Positions 23,003-33,750 of a stretch of 64,000 nt of DNA are shown here, piece after piece. The translations under genes and the position numbers were made by a program. The notes below the pieces were generated by a model. It did not search any database, had not been told where the DNA came from, and saw only the letters and a list, made by a program, of their open reading frames with translations. The stretch's first letter is position 1. Every line of letters begins with the position of its first letter. Origin of the DNA: Arabidopsis thaliana (lineage: Eukaryota; Streptophyta; Magnoliopsida; Brassicales; Brassicaceae); contig NC_003075.7 of assembly GCF_000001735.4 (NCBI RefSeq), positions 15,563,001-15,627,000 of the forward strand, in the 5' to 3' direction.

Positions 23003-24910
23003 ATGGCGCTAAGCATGCGAAAAGCGATCGGAGTTGTTAAGGATCAGACTAGTATCGGCATAGCGAAGGTAGCTAGCAACATGGCTCCAGATCTGGAAGT
23101 TGCGATCGTGAAAGCTACAAGCCACGACGATGATCAATCTAGTGACAAGTATATCCGCGAGATCCTTAGCTTAACTTCACTCTCCCGTGGCTACGTTCAC
23201 GCCTGTGTCACCTCTGTTTCACGCCGTCTTAAGAAGACGCGTGACTGGATCGTTGCTCTCAAGGCTCTTATGCTTGTCCATCGTCTTCTTAACGAAGGAG
23301 ATCCACTGTTTCAGGAAGAGATCCTCTACGCTACACGACGAGGTACGAGGATTCTTAATATGTCTGATTTTCGTGATGAGGCTCATTCTAGCTCTTGGGA
23401 TCACTCTGCTTTCGTTAGGACATATGCTAGTTACTTGGATCAGAGGCTTGAATTGGCTCTTTTTGAGAGAAGAGGGAGAAATGGTGGTGGTAGTAGTAGT
23501 AGTCACCAAAGTAATGGTGATGATGGATATAATCGATCTAGGGATGATTTTAGGTCTCCTCCTCCAAGAACTTATGATTATGAGACTGGTAATGGTTTTG
23601 GTATGCCTAAGAGGTCGAGGTCTTTTGGAGATGTGAATGAGATTGGAGCAAGAGAGGAGAAGAAATCTGTTACTCCTTTAAGAGAGATGACACCTGAGAG
23701 GATTTTTGGAAAGATGGGTCATTTGCAGAGGCTGCTTGATCGGTTTTTATCTTGTCGACCCACTGGTTTAGCCAAAAACAGTCGGATGATCTTGATTGCC
23801 ATGTACCCGGTTGTGAAAGAGAGTTTTAGGCTTTACGCTGACATCTGTGAGGTCTTGGCTGTTCTGCTTGACAAGTTTTTTGATATGGAGTATACTGATT
23901 GTGTTAAGGCCTTTGATGCTTATGCTAGTGCGGCTAAACAGATTGATGAGCTCATTGCGTTTTACCATTGGTGTAAGGATACTGGAGTGGCGAGATCTTC
24001 TGAGTACCCTGAGGTTCAGAGGATTACGAGCAAGCTGTTGGAGACACTAGAAGAGTTTGTGAGAGACAGAGCCAAGAGGGCCAAAAGTCCTGAGAGGAAA
24101 GAGATTGAAGCTCCTCCTGCTCCTGCTCCTCCTGTGGAAGAGCCAGTGGATATGAATGAGATCAAAGCGCTTCCTCCTCCTGAGAATCACACTCCTCCAC
24201 CTCCACCTGCACCAGAGCCTAAACCGCAGCAACCACAAGTAACAGATGATCTAGTTAACTTGAGAGAAGATGATGTCTCTGGCGATGACCAAGGAAACAA
24301 GTTTGCTCTTGCGCTTTTTGCTGGCCCTCCCGCTAATAACGGAAAATGGGAAGCTTTCTCTTCTGATAACAACGTGACATCGGCTTGGCAGAATCCAGCA
24401 GCAGAGCTTGGGAAGGCGGATTGGGAACTAGCATTGGTCGAGACAGCTAGTAATCTAGAACATCAGAAAGCCGCAATGGGTGGTGGTTTAGACCCATTGT
24501 TACTCAACGGAATGTACGATCAAGGAGCAGTTAGACAACACGTGAGCACCTCAGAGTTAACTGGTGGAAGTTCAAGCAGCGTTGCACTCCCTTTACCGGG
24601 TAAAGTCAACAGCCATATACTAGCACTCCCTGCACCAGATGGAACCGTTCAGAAAGTGAACCAAGACCCGTTCGCTGCTTCCCTGACCATTCCGCCTCCT
24701 TCCTATGTGCAAATGGCTGAGATGGACAAAAAGCAATATCTATTGACTCAAGAGCAGCAATTATGGCAGCAATATCAGCAAGAAGGAATGAGAGGTCAAG
24801 CTAGTTTGGCTAAGATGAATACAGCCCAAACCGCAATGCCTTATGGTATGCCGCCGGTTAACGGGATGGGACCGTCGCCGATGGGTTATTACTACAACAA
24901 CCCTTACTGA
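23003..24910 (+). CDS. CAP1: CAP1, ANTH-domain clathrin assembly protein
   Basis: A single exon encodes 635 aa starting MALSMRKAIGVVKDQ. The ANTH/ENTH-type membrane-binding region runs from about 30 to 160 (KYIREILSLTS, RDWIVALKALMLVHRLL, RTYASYLDQRLELALF), and the rest of the CALM helical bundle continues to about 365. It would bind PI(4,5)P2 at the plasma membrane or trans-Golgi network. The C-terminal half is disordered and Pro-rich, with acidic, DPLL and NQDPFAAS motifs typical of clathrin and AP-2 binding tails. Length and sequence match At4g32285. A proline-rich segment at 370-430 contains runs of PPPPPAPEP. The frame stays open 63 bases further upstream, but this ATG begins the conserved N-terminus. 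Confidence 0.93.
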   Translation: MALSMRKAIGVVKDQTSIGIAKVASNMAPDLEVAIVKATSHDDDQSSDKYIREILSLTSLSRGYVHACVTSVSRRLKKTRDWIVALKALMLVHRLLNEGDPLFQEEILYATRRGTRILNMSDFRDEAHSSSWDHSAFVRTYASYLDQRLELALFERRGRNGGGSSSSHQSNGDDGYNRSRDDFRSPPPRTYDYETGNGFGMPKRSRSFGDVNEIGAREEKKSVTPLREMTPERIFGKMGHLQRLLDRFLSCRPTGLAKNSRMILIAMYPVVKESFRLYADICEVLAVLLDKFFDMEYTDCVKAFDAYASAAKQIDELIAFYHWCKDTGVARSSEYPEVQRITSKLLETLEEFVRDRAKRAKSPERKEIEAPPAPAPPVEEPVDMNEIKALPPPENHTPPPPPAPEPKPQQPQVTDDLVNLREDDVSGDDQGNKFALALFAGPPANNGKWEAFSSDNNVTSAWQNPAAELGKADWELALVETASNLEHQKAAMGGGLDPLLLNGMYDQGAVRQHVSTSELTGGSSSSVALPLPGKVNSHILALPAPDGTVQKVNQDPFAASLTIPPPSYVQMAEMDKKQYLLTQEQQLWQQYQQEGMRGQASLAKMNTAQTAMPYGMPPVNGMGPSPMGYYYNNPY

Positions 24911-26838
24911 TTTTATTCATTTTGTTTGCTTTTTTCTTACATATATTTTCCGACCAATGTAGATGTGTTATAATGCGGTTTTTCTTGTATTTGTTCCTGA
25001 TCTTGCGTCCTATTATTGAACCTGTGAGACTTTTGCCTCTTTTGAGTATTGATGAATAATGAAGTTATACATCTGTTGTTTTCTTGTTATTCTTGCTACA
25101 CAACTAGGTTTGGTTTGGTTTGGTTGGAGTTAGGTGAAGCTTAAGAATGAATACATGATAAAGAGAAGGAAATCAGTAAGATAACGGAATTTATCTAGTA
25201 TAATTCAACGTATTGGGGTCATTGACATTTGTCATTTTGCCAATTGAAATTTGGAACATCCTCATGTTTTTAGTGAAGATAATGGAGCCTCAAATTGCAC
25301 TTCCCCTTTTTTAAGTTGACTCGTTAATTCCATCACTTGGTCCCCAAAAACTTTTTATCCTTTCATGAGAACTCCAAATATATGATAACAACAGGCATAA
25401 TTATTTTTGCCAATAAATCTGCAACTAATACGTATATATTCTCTTCAAAGAAAAACAAATAAACTGACTTTGGACTTTTGATCTAGTATTTTTTTCATTT
25501 ATGCACTGTAGTTGATACGTCATTATACGAATTTAAACAAAATAAAAAGACAAAATCAATGTTTGTCATTTCATAATCACGAGTGATACATGGTAATATA
25601 TAAAAGATTTTAGCGGTTTACCAATGTGAAGTAAACGTCCTCACAGAATGCGTCTGTGATTTACTAAAAATCATAGAGAAACTGGACCTATAAGAGATTG
25701 ATTAATGAAAAAATTGTCAACGTAGAAGGAAAACCAGTATTTGAATTCACCTTTTCATGATACTTCCGTATCGATGTTGTATGTATTACAAGTTTGGAAA
25801 TTTAACCAGAAAATGATGGTGTTTTGTAACAATGAAATTCTACATAACTTAAAACCATTGAATAAACCTCACTAAAAATAAGCAAAGAAAAACCCTATCA
25901 TGGTTTCGTAAACGCATCATGCGAGAACTTCATTACCGCTTGAACCACAAAACAGAGGAAGACAGTGAAGAACAAAAACCATTAATTCGTTGCATCTCTT
26001 CGATAGTCGATTCTTTTCTCTTGTAAAATCTAACTAAAGGTTAGATTTGTGAATTGTTAAATCTAAGTGTCTGCTCAGCATAATCGTAATCCTTATACCC
26101 CATAACCATGAAACTAAATCAGCAAAATAAGTTAACGAAAGAGAAAGTCACTGACATACAAGTTTCGTTATAGCAAGTTATTCTTTAATTGTCTATCACG
26201 CGATCATGGCTTGTAGGTATCAACTTTCTGTAATTTTCCATTAACTTTTACATATTTCTTTGAAAAAAGTAAAAAGGACAAGAAAAGCACGAGGAAAACG
26301 ATGATTGTGGGTGTGTGGTCTTTAAGGGACAACCAAACTCGAGTGTTGACGAATCTAAGCCCCATCTTCCGCAAACTTAGACCCCGTACTAGATATTTAG
26401 ATAATTATTAGTTCTAATAAACAACCTAATACTCTACATTTATCCATTTCATTCTCCTAGTTTCTTTATTCACTCTATCTACAGTGTACATTTACATAAA
26501 CCCAGTGTATAGTCAGAACTCAAAACCCACATCACTTTCCATTCATAGTCCAATAAATATCTCTACTTTTGTCAAATGTCCATTAAATATCTTCTCGTAT
26601 CCAATGTAAGGTTTCAATGTGGCTATTTGGTAATGAATTGGTTCCATTTGCTAATATGAAGATTATGATGAGATTCGAGTAGGACGAGTTTACTTTTTTA
26701 CTCACGATAATGGTATACTCGGGTTTTTGTTTTTCCCAGCTACCCATTTAAATTACAATTATTATTTCCCCACAAAAAAGAAAAAAAAAAAAACTAAAAC
26801 TAAAACTGAATTTACAACAATACCATTAGAGAAACCAT
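24911..26838. other. Spacer between CAP1 and the GT14 gene
   Basis: AT-rich DNA of 1.9 kb between convergent genes. The first 170 bases or so are likely CAP1 3'UTR. An A-run and CTAAAA repeat sit at 26775-26810. No gene or structured repeat seen. Confidence 0.5.
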
Positions 26839-27993
26839 TCACACACCACCGGCTGAGTCATTGAACAAGACGGTTCGAGCCATACCCAGCAACGGCTCAA
26901 GAGCCTGCGGTGAAAACTTCCTAGCAAACAGAAACGGATCCATCCGCTCAACCTTAGACCACTCCGAACCGTTGATTCCATCCTCACCATATCTTGGTCT
27001 AGTCTTTCTAAGCCGCAAGACCAGCTCAGGCACGACTTCCTCCGGCTCGTACATCCTCGGGTGACCACCGTCGTTAACAGTCCAGTCCACGTGAGTAAGC
27101 GTGGCGGGGACACATCCACGTGGATCCCGCATATTAAGAAGGGTAGGAAAGTAACTTTCTTCAGGATAACACGAGTCTTCCCGCACGCACGTCTGGTTAA
27201 ACTTCACCCATATACGCCGATCACGCGCCACCACACGCGCGTGTCTCCGTTTCAAAACCCAAAACTGAGACCCGATCCGAAACTCCTCGAGCTTCACCTC
27301 CGGAAGCATCGCGTGTCTCCCAATCGCCGTCCACCTATCGAACTGCCACGGCTCGTCTTTAAGTATCTCGATGAAGCTCTTGCGCGACGAGACTAATGTC
27401 TTGTAAGTGAAGTCAAAGGAGCGAATTGGTACGCATGAAGGTGATATAACCGCAAACATGTAATTCAATGGATCGTCGAGAAGCGCGTGTGCTAGTAGTC
27501 TACGCGCCGCCGCAGTTAGAGTGGGAGTGTGTCTCAGCGAGGGTTTAGAGTGAATGACCCGGTTCAAGAACACGCCGGAGAACGGCGGGTCGTATTCTCG
27601 GGTCGGATCCGCGTGAACGTAGACATTGTAAAGATTCTTGGAGATTCCGTCGAAGAACATCTCCCAAAGAGGCGCGAACGGAAGAGGCGACGTCGTTAAG
27701 TACATAAAAGCTATTTTCCGGGTCGAACCGGGAGGTAGATTCGGGTTAACCCGAGAAGATAGTCGAAGAAGAGGGTCGTCTTCTTTGGGAATCGGCTGTC
27801 GAATCCGAACCGCCGGAGAAGAAGAAGAAGAGTCGGGGACATTTCGAGAGTAAAGAGAGAAGACGGAAAGAGAGCGGAAACCAAACTCCGGCGAGATAAC
27901 GCAGGTGAGTTCTCGCTGGACTGTGAAGATAACAGCCACTGGAAGACATAGAAATAAAGCGCAGAGGAGAGGAAACAACGTCGGAGATATCAT
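26839..27993 (-). CDS. Core-2/I-branching (GT14) glycosyltransferase family protein
   Basis: One uninterrupted exon encodes 384 aa. A signal-anchor helix at about 5-24 (LFPLLCALFLCLPVAVIF) makes it a type II Golgi membrane protein. A Ser-rich stem follows, and then the Branch domain from about 90: KIAFMYLTTSPLPFAPLWEM, YNVYVHADP, ARRLLAHALLDDPLNYMFAV, SPSCVPIRSFDFTYK, a WVLKRRHA segment and CYPEESYFPTLL with the conserved acidic pair. Relatives include beta-1,6-GlcNAc transferases and plant arabinogalactan glucuronosyltransferases; the actual donor and acceptor cannot be read from the sequence. Length matches At4g32290. Coding GC is high compared with its flanks, as is usual for intronless members. 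Confidence 0.9.
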   Translation of the reverse strand: MISPTLFPLLCALFLCLPVAVIFTVQRELTCVISPEFGFRSLSVFSLYSRNVPDSSSSSPAVRIRQPIPKEDDPLLRLSSRVNPNLPPGSTRKIAFMYLTTSPLPFAPLWEMFFDGISKNLYNVYVHADPTREYDPPFSGVFLNRVIHSKPSLRHTPTLTAAARRLLAHALLDDPLNYMFAVISPSCVPIRSFDFTYKTLVSSRKSFIEILKDEPWQFDRWTAIGRHAMLPEVKLEEFRIGSQFWVLKRRHARVVARDRRIWVKFNQTCVREDSCYPEESYFPTLLNMRDPRGCVPATLTHVDWTVNDGGHPRMYEPEEVVPELVLRLRKTRPRYGEDGINGSEWSKVERMDPFLFARKFSPQALEPLLGMARTVLFNDSAGGV

Positions 27994-28039
27994 CTCTCAC
28001 TCCACCGGAGGATTAGAAGAAATCAGTGACTAGACTACT

Positions 28040-29590
28040 TTTGCTTTTTAGAGAGAGAAAGAAAGTGTTCTATTATTATCAACGACATTTGGTTTCTAGA
28101 GTGAGAGAGTGGGATTTGGTGCAACTTGTTGTATCTTATTATTACGTTAAGAAATTATATATTTAATTCGAGTACACTAATTATAGAAATATATAATTCA
28201 ATGGCATTTCATATTTGGAATTTTACATCTTTATATAGAAAAGTATTCGTCTTCTCTCGAGTTGTCATTTAATATACATAACGTTCTTAGTTTTATTTGG
28301 CCACTAATTCTAATAATTTTGATCACTGTACTGTTTATCCGAAAAGAGTATATATGAATTGAATTCTATTTGGTTATCATTTCTTGTACTTTATCAGTTT
28401 GTCATAAATCTGACTAAATCATAGGCCACACATAATGTGATTGTGTATGTATAAAGAATTTATTCGTTTGATTAGTGTGTTCAAAGCTAACATTAAAGGA
28501 AGGAGTCATAAAAATATTCGATTTACGTGGAGGGTTCTTAGTCTTACAAGTGGATTGATGGAAACCGTTGGATGGTAAGCTTTCTAATGACATCACGTGG
28601 CTGCGTGAATTTTCGTAATCGATCCGTTTTAGGAAACGTTTCCGTCTCGAAGGCAACAGCTTTGTTGGATACGAGTTTCTCTGTACGGTGGTCCACGTGG
28701 TCGACATGCAATAGATTTGGGCCTTTAAAAATCTGAGTTTTTGGGCCTTTCACTAACGACGAGAAACCTTAAGGTGGTTTTCATTTTGAGTTTTTGAGTT
28801 CAGACTTGAAAAGTTTTAGGACGATGGGTCTTCGGTAATGTTTTAGACCTTTACTTTATTTGTCAGCAACGAGATTTTATTTTAGTTTGTCAATTCACTG
28901 ATTTTTTATTTATTTACTAGGAGTTCGCGGACAATCGGTTTATTTGATTCTTATACTAAATTTTTGAATGAATTTGATATTTTAAACTTATAAATATAAA
29001 ACTTTTTAATTAAATATAACTAAATAATAATTGGGATTTTTTTTTTTTTTGTTATTTAGTAATAAAAGGAATGTATTAAAATATGTATTAATTAGTTATG
29101 TGTATGTAATTTTAGTAAAAGTAAAGACTATATGAATTATGTTATTTATAATTATATGTCTTTAAAGTGAAGATAAAAAAAATAAAATTATTTTACTTAT
29201 TTTTGTTGAACGGAATTAATTTTATTGAACGGTTTAGATTGAATCGGATCATATAAAGTTAAGTAGATTGTTAAGACCAAATTACCATAATGATTTTGAA
29301 TAGCAAAGAACAAAATCCAAAATTAAAATCAAAATTAAGGCGAAATTAAACAAAATTTTAATTTGTATTTCCCTTTTAATAATAAAGAGATTGACGTCAT
29401 CTTGAATGTTTCAGTGTCAGCGAAAAATTATGGCAAAAGATTAGACGCGGTACGAAAGCAATTCACAAGATTTCATTTTGTTTCCTTTATTATTACTTTC
29501 AATCATACGATCTTCTTTTGTGATTTGTAGAGAAAAATCATACTTATTATGCTTTTTAAGTCGTTCTTCTTTTTTCCTCACAAGACATGC
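28040..29590. other. Spacer between the GT14 gene and KIX9
   Basis: The left part is the GT14 leader and promoter. GGGCC motifs lie at 28718 and 28744. From 28900 to 29400 the sequence is extremely AT-rich with T/A runs. No coding region seen. Confidence 0.5.
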
Positions 29591-29800
29591 AATCAATTGA
29601 GACCTCACTGGACTGGGTGATTTGACGCAAGTTATCCACGTGTCTTATTTAAATTTGACAGTTCAAAATCACTCCAACAGTTGCCTAAAACTCCTAAATA
29701 ATTTGGTGAATGGTAGAGTTTTTAGTTATATTTTAGTAAATTATTGGACTGCAACTCTACATAGAGTAGGCCGGACCATGATAAGTTTAGGCAGACTAAA

Positions 29801-29822
29801 CCGGACCGGACCGGACCGGACC
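29801..29822. repeat. CCGGA pentamer repeat
   Basis: Four perfect tandem copies of CCGGA plus CC sit about 140 bp upstream of the KIX9 start codon, followed by a (CT)n run at about 29918-29938 in its leader. GC-rich pentamer arrays are unusual in this AT-rich spacer. Confidence 0.85.
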
Positions 29823-29959
29823 AGTTGGACAGGACTACCTCTCTCCCCCACCACACTCAAATAAATTATTGAGAAGTGAAAACTAGTGAAGAACAACAAT
29901 CTCACTTTGTCTTTTTTTCTCTCTCTCTCTCTCTCTCATAGAAAAGGAAGTGGTGGAAG

Positions 29960-31080
29960 ATGCCGAGGCCAGGGCCAAGACCGTACGACTGTATCAGAAG
30001 AGCTTGGCATAGTGACAGACACCAACCCATGAGGGGTTTGCTCATCCAAGAGATTTTCAGGTCATCATCATCATCTCTCTCTCACTTTGGATATCTATCT
30101 GTGTATCTATAGGTTTGTGTGTGTGCATGTCTTTCTTTAGCTCAATTGTTCTTTGAACTATTTGTAGGATTGTTTGTGAGATTCACAGCCAATCCACCAG
30201 GAAAAACACAGAATGGCAAGAGAAGCTCCCTGTTGTTGTCTTGAGAGCTGAAGAAATCATGTATTCCAAAGCCAATTCTGAGGTTTTTCTTCCAACATTT
30301 TAATTACAAAGGATTGTTTCTAAATAGTATTTCGATTTTCATTTTTTGCTTTTTATTGCCCTCTTTGAACAGTGTGACTGATAGTCTCTGGTAATCTGTA
30401 CTAAACCTTGGATTTTATGGAGTTGATAGAGTGGATTTGTAGCTAATGTGTTCATTTGGAATATGAATATTTTATATACTTCTTGTGGGTTTGATGTTAG
30501 GCTGAGTATATGGACATGAAGACCCTTTTAGACCGTACAAACGACGCCATCAACACAATCATACGACTTGATGAGACCACCGAAACAGGGGAATTTCTTC
30601 AGCCTTGTATTGAAGGTATACAATACAATCTGTATATTCGAGCTTTCGGGGATTATTGGCTCAGATCAATGAGCAAGTCTTGTTTATTATGTAGCTGCAT
30701 TGCATTTGGGGTGCACACCAAGGAGAGCTTCAAGGAGCCAACGGAACATTAACCCGAGATGTTATCTTAGCCAAGACTCAACTAACTTGGACAACATGTT
30801 GTCCCAAGTATTCATGAAACCAAACAACTTTGCTCCAAAGAATCTTGCAGTAGCACAAGAGAATTGCCCTGTCTCCAAGTACTCTGCCTACCCTTTATGC
30901 TATTCATTCCGGCCAATCAGTGACTCGTGTAAGTCCAAGAACAGTAGACCGGCGAGTCTCATTGACGCAACAAATGGCATTACCTTTGGTGGGTGTGAAT
31001 GTGATCTATCTCTGCGCTTAGGTCCTCTTGGACCTCCTACTCAAAAACGAAGTAAGATAAGCAGCAACAATAACAACTGA
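29960..31080 (+). CDS. KIX9: KIX9, KIX-domain adaptor of PEAPOD-TOPLESS repression
   Basis: Exons 29960-30060, 30168-30282, 30501-30615 and 30695-31080 join in phase to 238 aa, matching At4g32295. Residues about 1-75 form the three-helix KIX-like domain (YDCIRRAWHSDRHQPMRG, LIQEIFRIVCEIHSQSTRKN, LRAEEIMYSKANSEAEYMDM). The C-terminal half is low-complexity and ends with an LSLRL EAR motif in CDLSLRLGPLG, the kind that docks TOPLESS corepressors. Known role, from published work: KIX8/KIX9 link PEAPOD proteins to TOPLESS and limit meristemoid divisions, hence leaf size, in the nucleus. Introns are short (107, 218 and 79 bp). Start is the only ATG before the KIX domain. Confidence 0.93.
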
Positions 31081-32861
31081 AAAGGAGAGCAAGATTGGGT
31101 TTTGATTAGCAAGTCTTGTGTTAGAAGAATGTGTGCTTAGTTAGGCCTTTTAGTCTCCTCTCTAGACCCTAGGTTTAGGTTTGTGAACATGTAAATAGAG
31201 AGACGAAGTAACAAAACAGGAGATGAAGTCGTTTTCTTCTACCTGCATCAATCTCGAATCATCAGACTTCACGAATGTATTTTTACATTGCAACACTGTT
31301 CGAGAAATATCCATTCCACATCTCTGTTTTCACAACAAGCATATTAAATGCCCTACATTGGATTTTCCATCGAAAGACTTTAGTTAGACTCCATCTGATT
31401 CTTCGGCGACCGATGATGACTCTAGCAGGCTCCTTATGAAATGGGCTTTTTTGAGCCAACTCAATTTAGGCCCATTTAGTTGCAAGTAGGCTGAAGAACA
31501 TTCGGTAAAACGGATCGAACTTAAAGTTTCGTTTGCATTTTTATGAAGATAAGACACACTTGTAACAACTTTGTGGAAGATTTTTGAAATCGTCTGTTCT
31601 ACAGAAAAACCGAGTGAACTTGGACGTTAATCATCATAATCAACATGAGATTCTAAGTACATTAATTAACTATATAATTCTTGATTATTATATGATTTCA
31701 TACGATCCAGCTGTTCGACATTAGACTCGAATTTGAATCAAAGAGGACAAATCTTAGATGCAAAAACTATCTTAACAACCAAATCTTTTGTGTAGATATA
31801 CAAATGCTCTTGCAGATATTAGTAGTTAAAAAGGAAGAGAAGATATTTTATTGTGTGTTATAAACCATTGGACCTATTTCAATTTCAAAAGCATAATTAA
31901 ACTAATTCCTTGACAACCTGGAAGACCTCGTCAATTCTCAGTTTTCACCTAATACGAATCTTATCAACCTGTGGGAACGAAACACACTTACCAGCATTTT
32001 TCCAAGCAGTCCATTGTTGAAAATTGGCAAAGTAAGATTTTAAAAAGGGCCAACTTTTTTTGTAGTTTAATAATTTTTTCACAAAAGTAATTTCTCATTG
32101 GATTATGAGTAAAGCTTTTCTTTCTCATTACCCAACCTGGTCCATTATTATACATATATGTACAAGAAACAAAATATTATAATTTATGTCTTTACCTAAA
32201 AGATGATCCAAGTAGTTCCAATTATTAAATCACTAACCAATTGACTCTCTACGTATTGGTTTGACACGAAAGGACCGTTCTCATGGATTCTGTTTTGTTA
32301 CGATATAATAATAACATAATTATTATTTTTTCTTGGACCATTATTGATTAATTATGTAATCTTAGTCATACGTTGACGGCTTTCATGAATCATGATGATA
32401 TCAAAAGAGATCATCCGTATGATTGTAGTGGAAGCGACATGCGGACTATATATGTCACGATATGCTAAGATAATATTTTTACTTTGTTAAATGATATGTT
32501 AAGATAAGATTTGCTGATTCTTGTAAACACACATGCCTACATACGTAATAATTTATAATGCATTCATGAAATCATGTTGTATTATGATACATGTTATACA
32601 TATCTAGATGTAACATGAAATAACGACGTTGTAATATTTTATATTCGTCAACATAGGAGATTTGGTTTATTAGTATTGTCCATGCTTTTAATTATAATAA
32701 TCGAGTTTGAAATACAGATGTTAATTCTATAACAGTTTGTATTTTTTTATATAAAACATGTTTTCTTACAACGGATATACAAAGTTAAGTATACAAATAG
32801 TAGTTAAATATTAGGAATCATATATCCAAATGTTATTCTAAAAAGTAAGCAAAGCTTCTTA
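31081..32861. other. Spacer downstream of KIX9
   Basis: AT-rich spacer; the first 180 bases or so are probably KIX9 3'UTR. GGGCT and GGCCCA motifs occur at 31443-31475. No gene seen. Confidence 0.5.
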
Positions 32862-33742
32862 TAGAGGTGTCAAAATAGGTAACCCAACTCAACTCAACTC
32901 ATAATCAAATGAGTTATGGGTTGACCCAACTCATTTTGTTAAATGAATTGGGTCAACCCATAACTCATTTAATTTGATGGGTTGAGTTGTTAAATGGGTT
33001 AACCCATTTAAATAATAATTTAATTAATTATTATTATAAAACAATAATAAATAATTATCATTATTAATAATTATTAATTCATTATCATCAAACTTAGAAT
33101 ATTTACAGATTTCACCGTTTACGGATTTACGTTTTTGGCGGGAAAATCACGTGTTTTCGTTTTTGGCGGGAAAATCACAGGTTTTTGTTTTTGGCGGAAA
33201 AATCACGGATTTTCGTTTTTGGCGGGAAAATCACGGGTTTTCGTTTTTGACGGGAAAATCACGGGTTTTCGTTTTTGGCGGGAAAATCATGGATTTTCGT
33301 TTTTGGCGGAAAAATCACGGGTTTACGTTTTTTGCGGAAAAATCACGGATTTACGTTTTTGGCGGGAAAATCACGGGATTATGTTTTTTGGTGGAAAAAT
33401 TACGAGTTTACTTTTTTCAATTCATCGCTTGTATATTTAAGAAATTTGGAAAAATATTGATTTTATTAGATTGGTTTAGATGTGTTGGTTAAACTTAAAT
33501 TGACATTGGTTTAGAGATTTTAGTTGGTTTAATTCAATTTTACAAAATTTGATGGGTTAATTGGGTAAACCATTGAAACCATTAACCATTACAACCCAAC
33601 TCATTTTACTCATCAAACCAATTGACCAAATAACTCATTTGACCCATCAACTCATTTGAGTCAAAAATTTCAACTCATTAGGGTTCATGGATTGAGTTGA
33701 ATTGAGTTAACTCATGAATTTTGACCCATTTTGACATCCCTA
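32862..33742. mobile_element. hAT-like non-autonomous DNA transposon (MITE-type), 881 bp
   Basis: The left end reads TAGAGGTGTCAAAATAGG and the right end, reverse-complemented, TAGGGATGTCAAAATGGG, imperfect terminal inverted repeats of the hAT type. The element is flanked by an 8-bp near-duplication, GCTTCTTA at 32854-32861 and GCTTCTCA at 33743-33750 (7 of 8 alike), the target-site size of hAT transposition. Both subterminal regions (about 32875-33010 and 33545-33735) are crowded with ATGAGTT/AACTCAT and TGACCCA words in both orientations, as in hAT transposase binding regions. It carries no transposase gene. The centre is a 28-bp repeat array with E2F sites, described separately. Terminal mismatches suggest it is not very young. 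Confidence 0.8.
33132..33411 (+). repeat. 28-bp minisatellite carrying consensus E2F binding sites, 10 copies
   Basis: Ten consecutive units of 28 bp, each starting TTTTTGGCGG or a one- or two-base variant. Units 1, 2, 4, 6 and 9 contain the perfect core TTTTTGGCGGGAAAA; units 3 and 7 contain TTTTTGGCGGAAAA, and units 5, 8 and 10 have a changed core. TTTGGCGGGAAA is the consensus DNA site of E2F-DP cell-cycle transcription factors. The remaining half of the unit (TCACGGGTTTTCG-like) varies more than the core. The array sits in the middle of the hAT-like element. E2F-site amplification by transposons has been reported in Brassicaceae; function here is not shown. Confidence 0.9.
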
Positions 33743-33750
33743 GCTTCTCA

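Noticed and set aside
27061-27396. Plus-strand frame opposite the GT14 gene
   Set aside because: Shadow of the high-GC intronless gene on the other strand; no domain.
33132-33411. CRISPR-like array
   Set aside because: Units are directly adjacent with no spacers, and the host is a plant nucleus.
33135-33492. Three overlapping open frames encoding a repeated GFRFWRENH-type peptide
   Set aside because: They are all products of the 28-bp repeat, whose unit is not a multiple of three, so every frame shows a similar peptide. No splice signals or conserved start fit; it is a minisatellite, not a protein.
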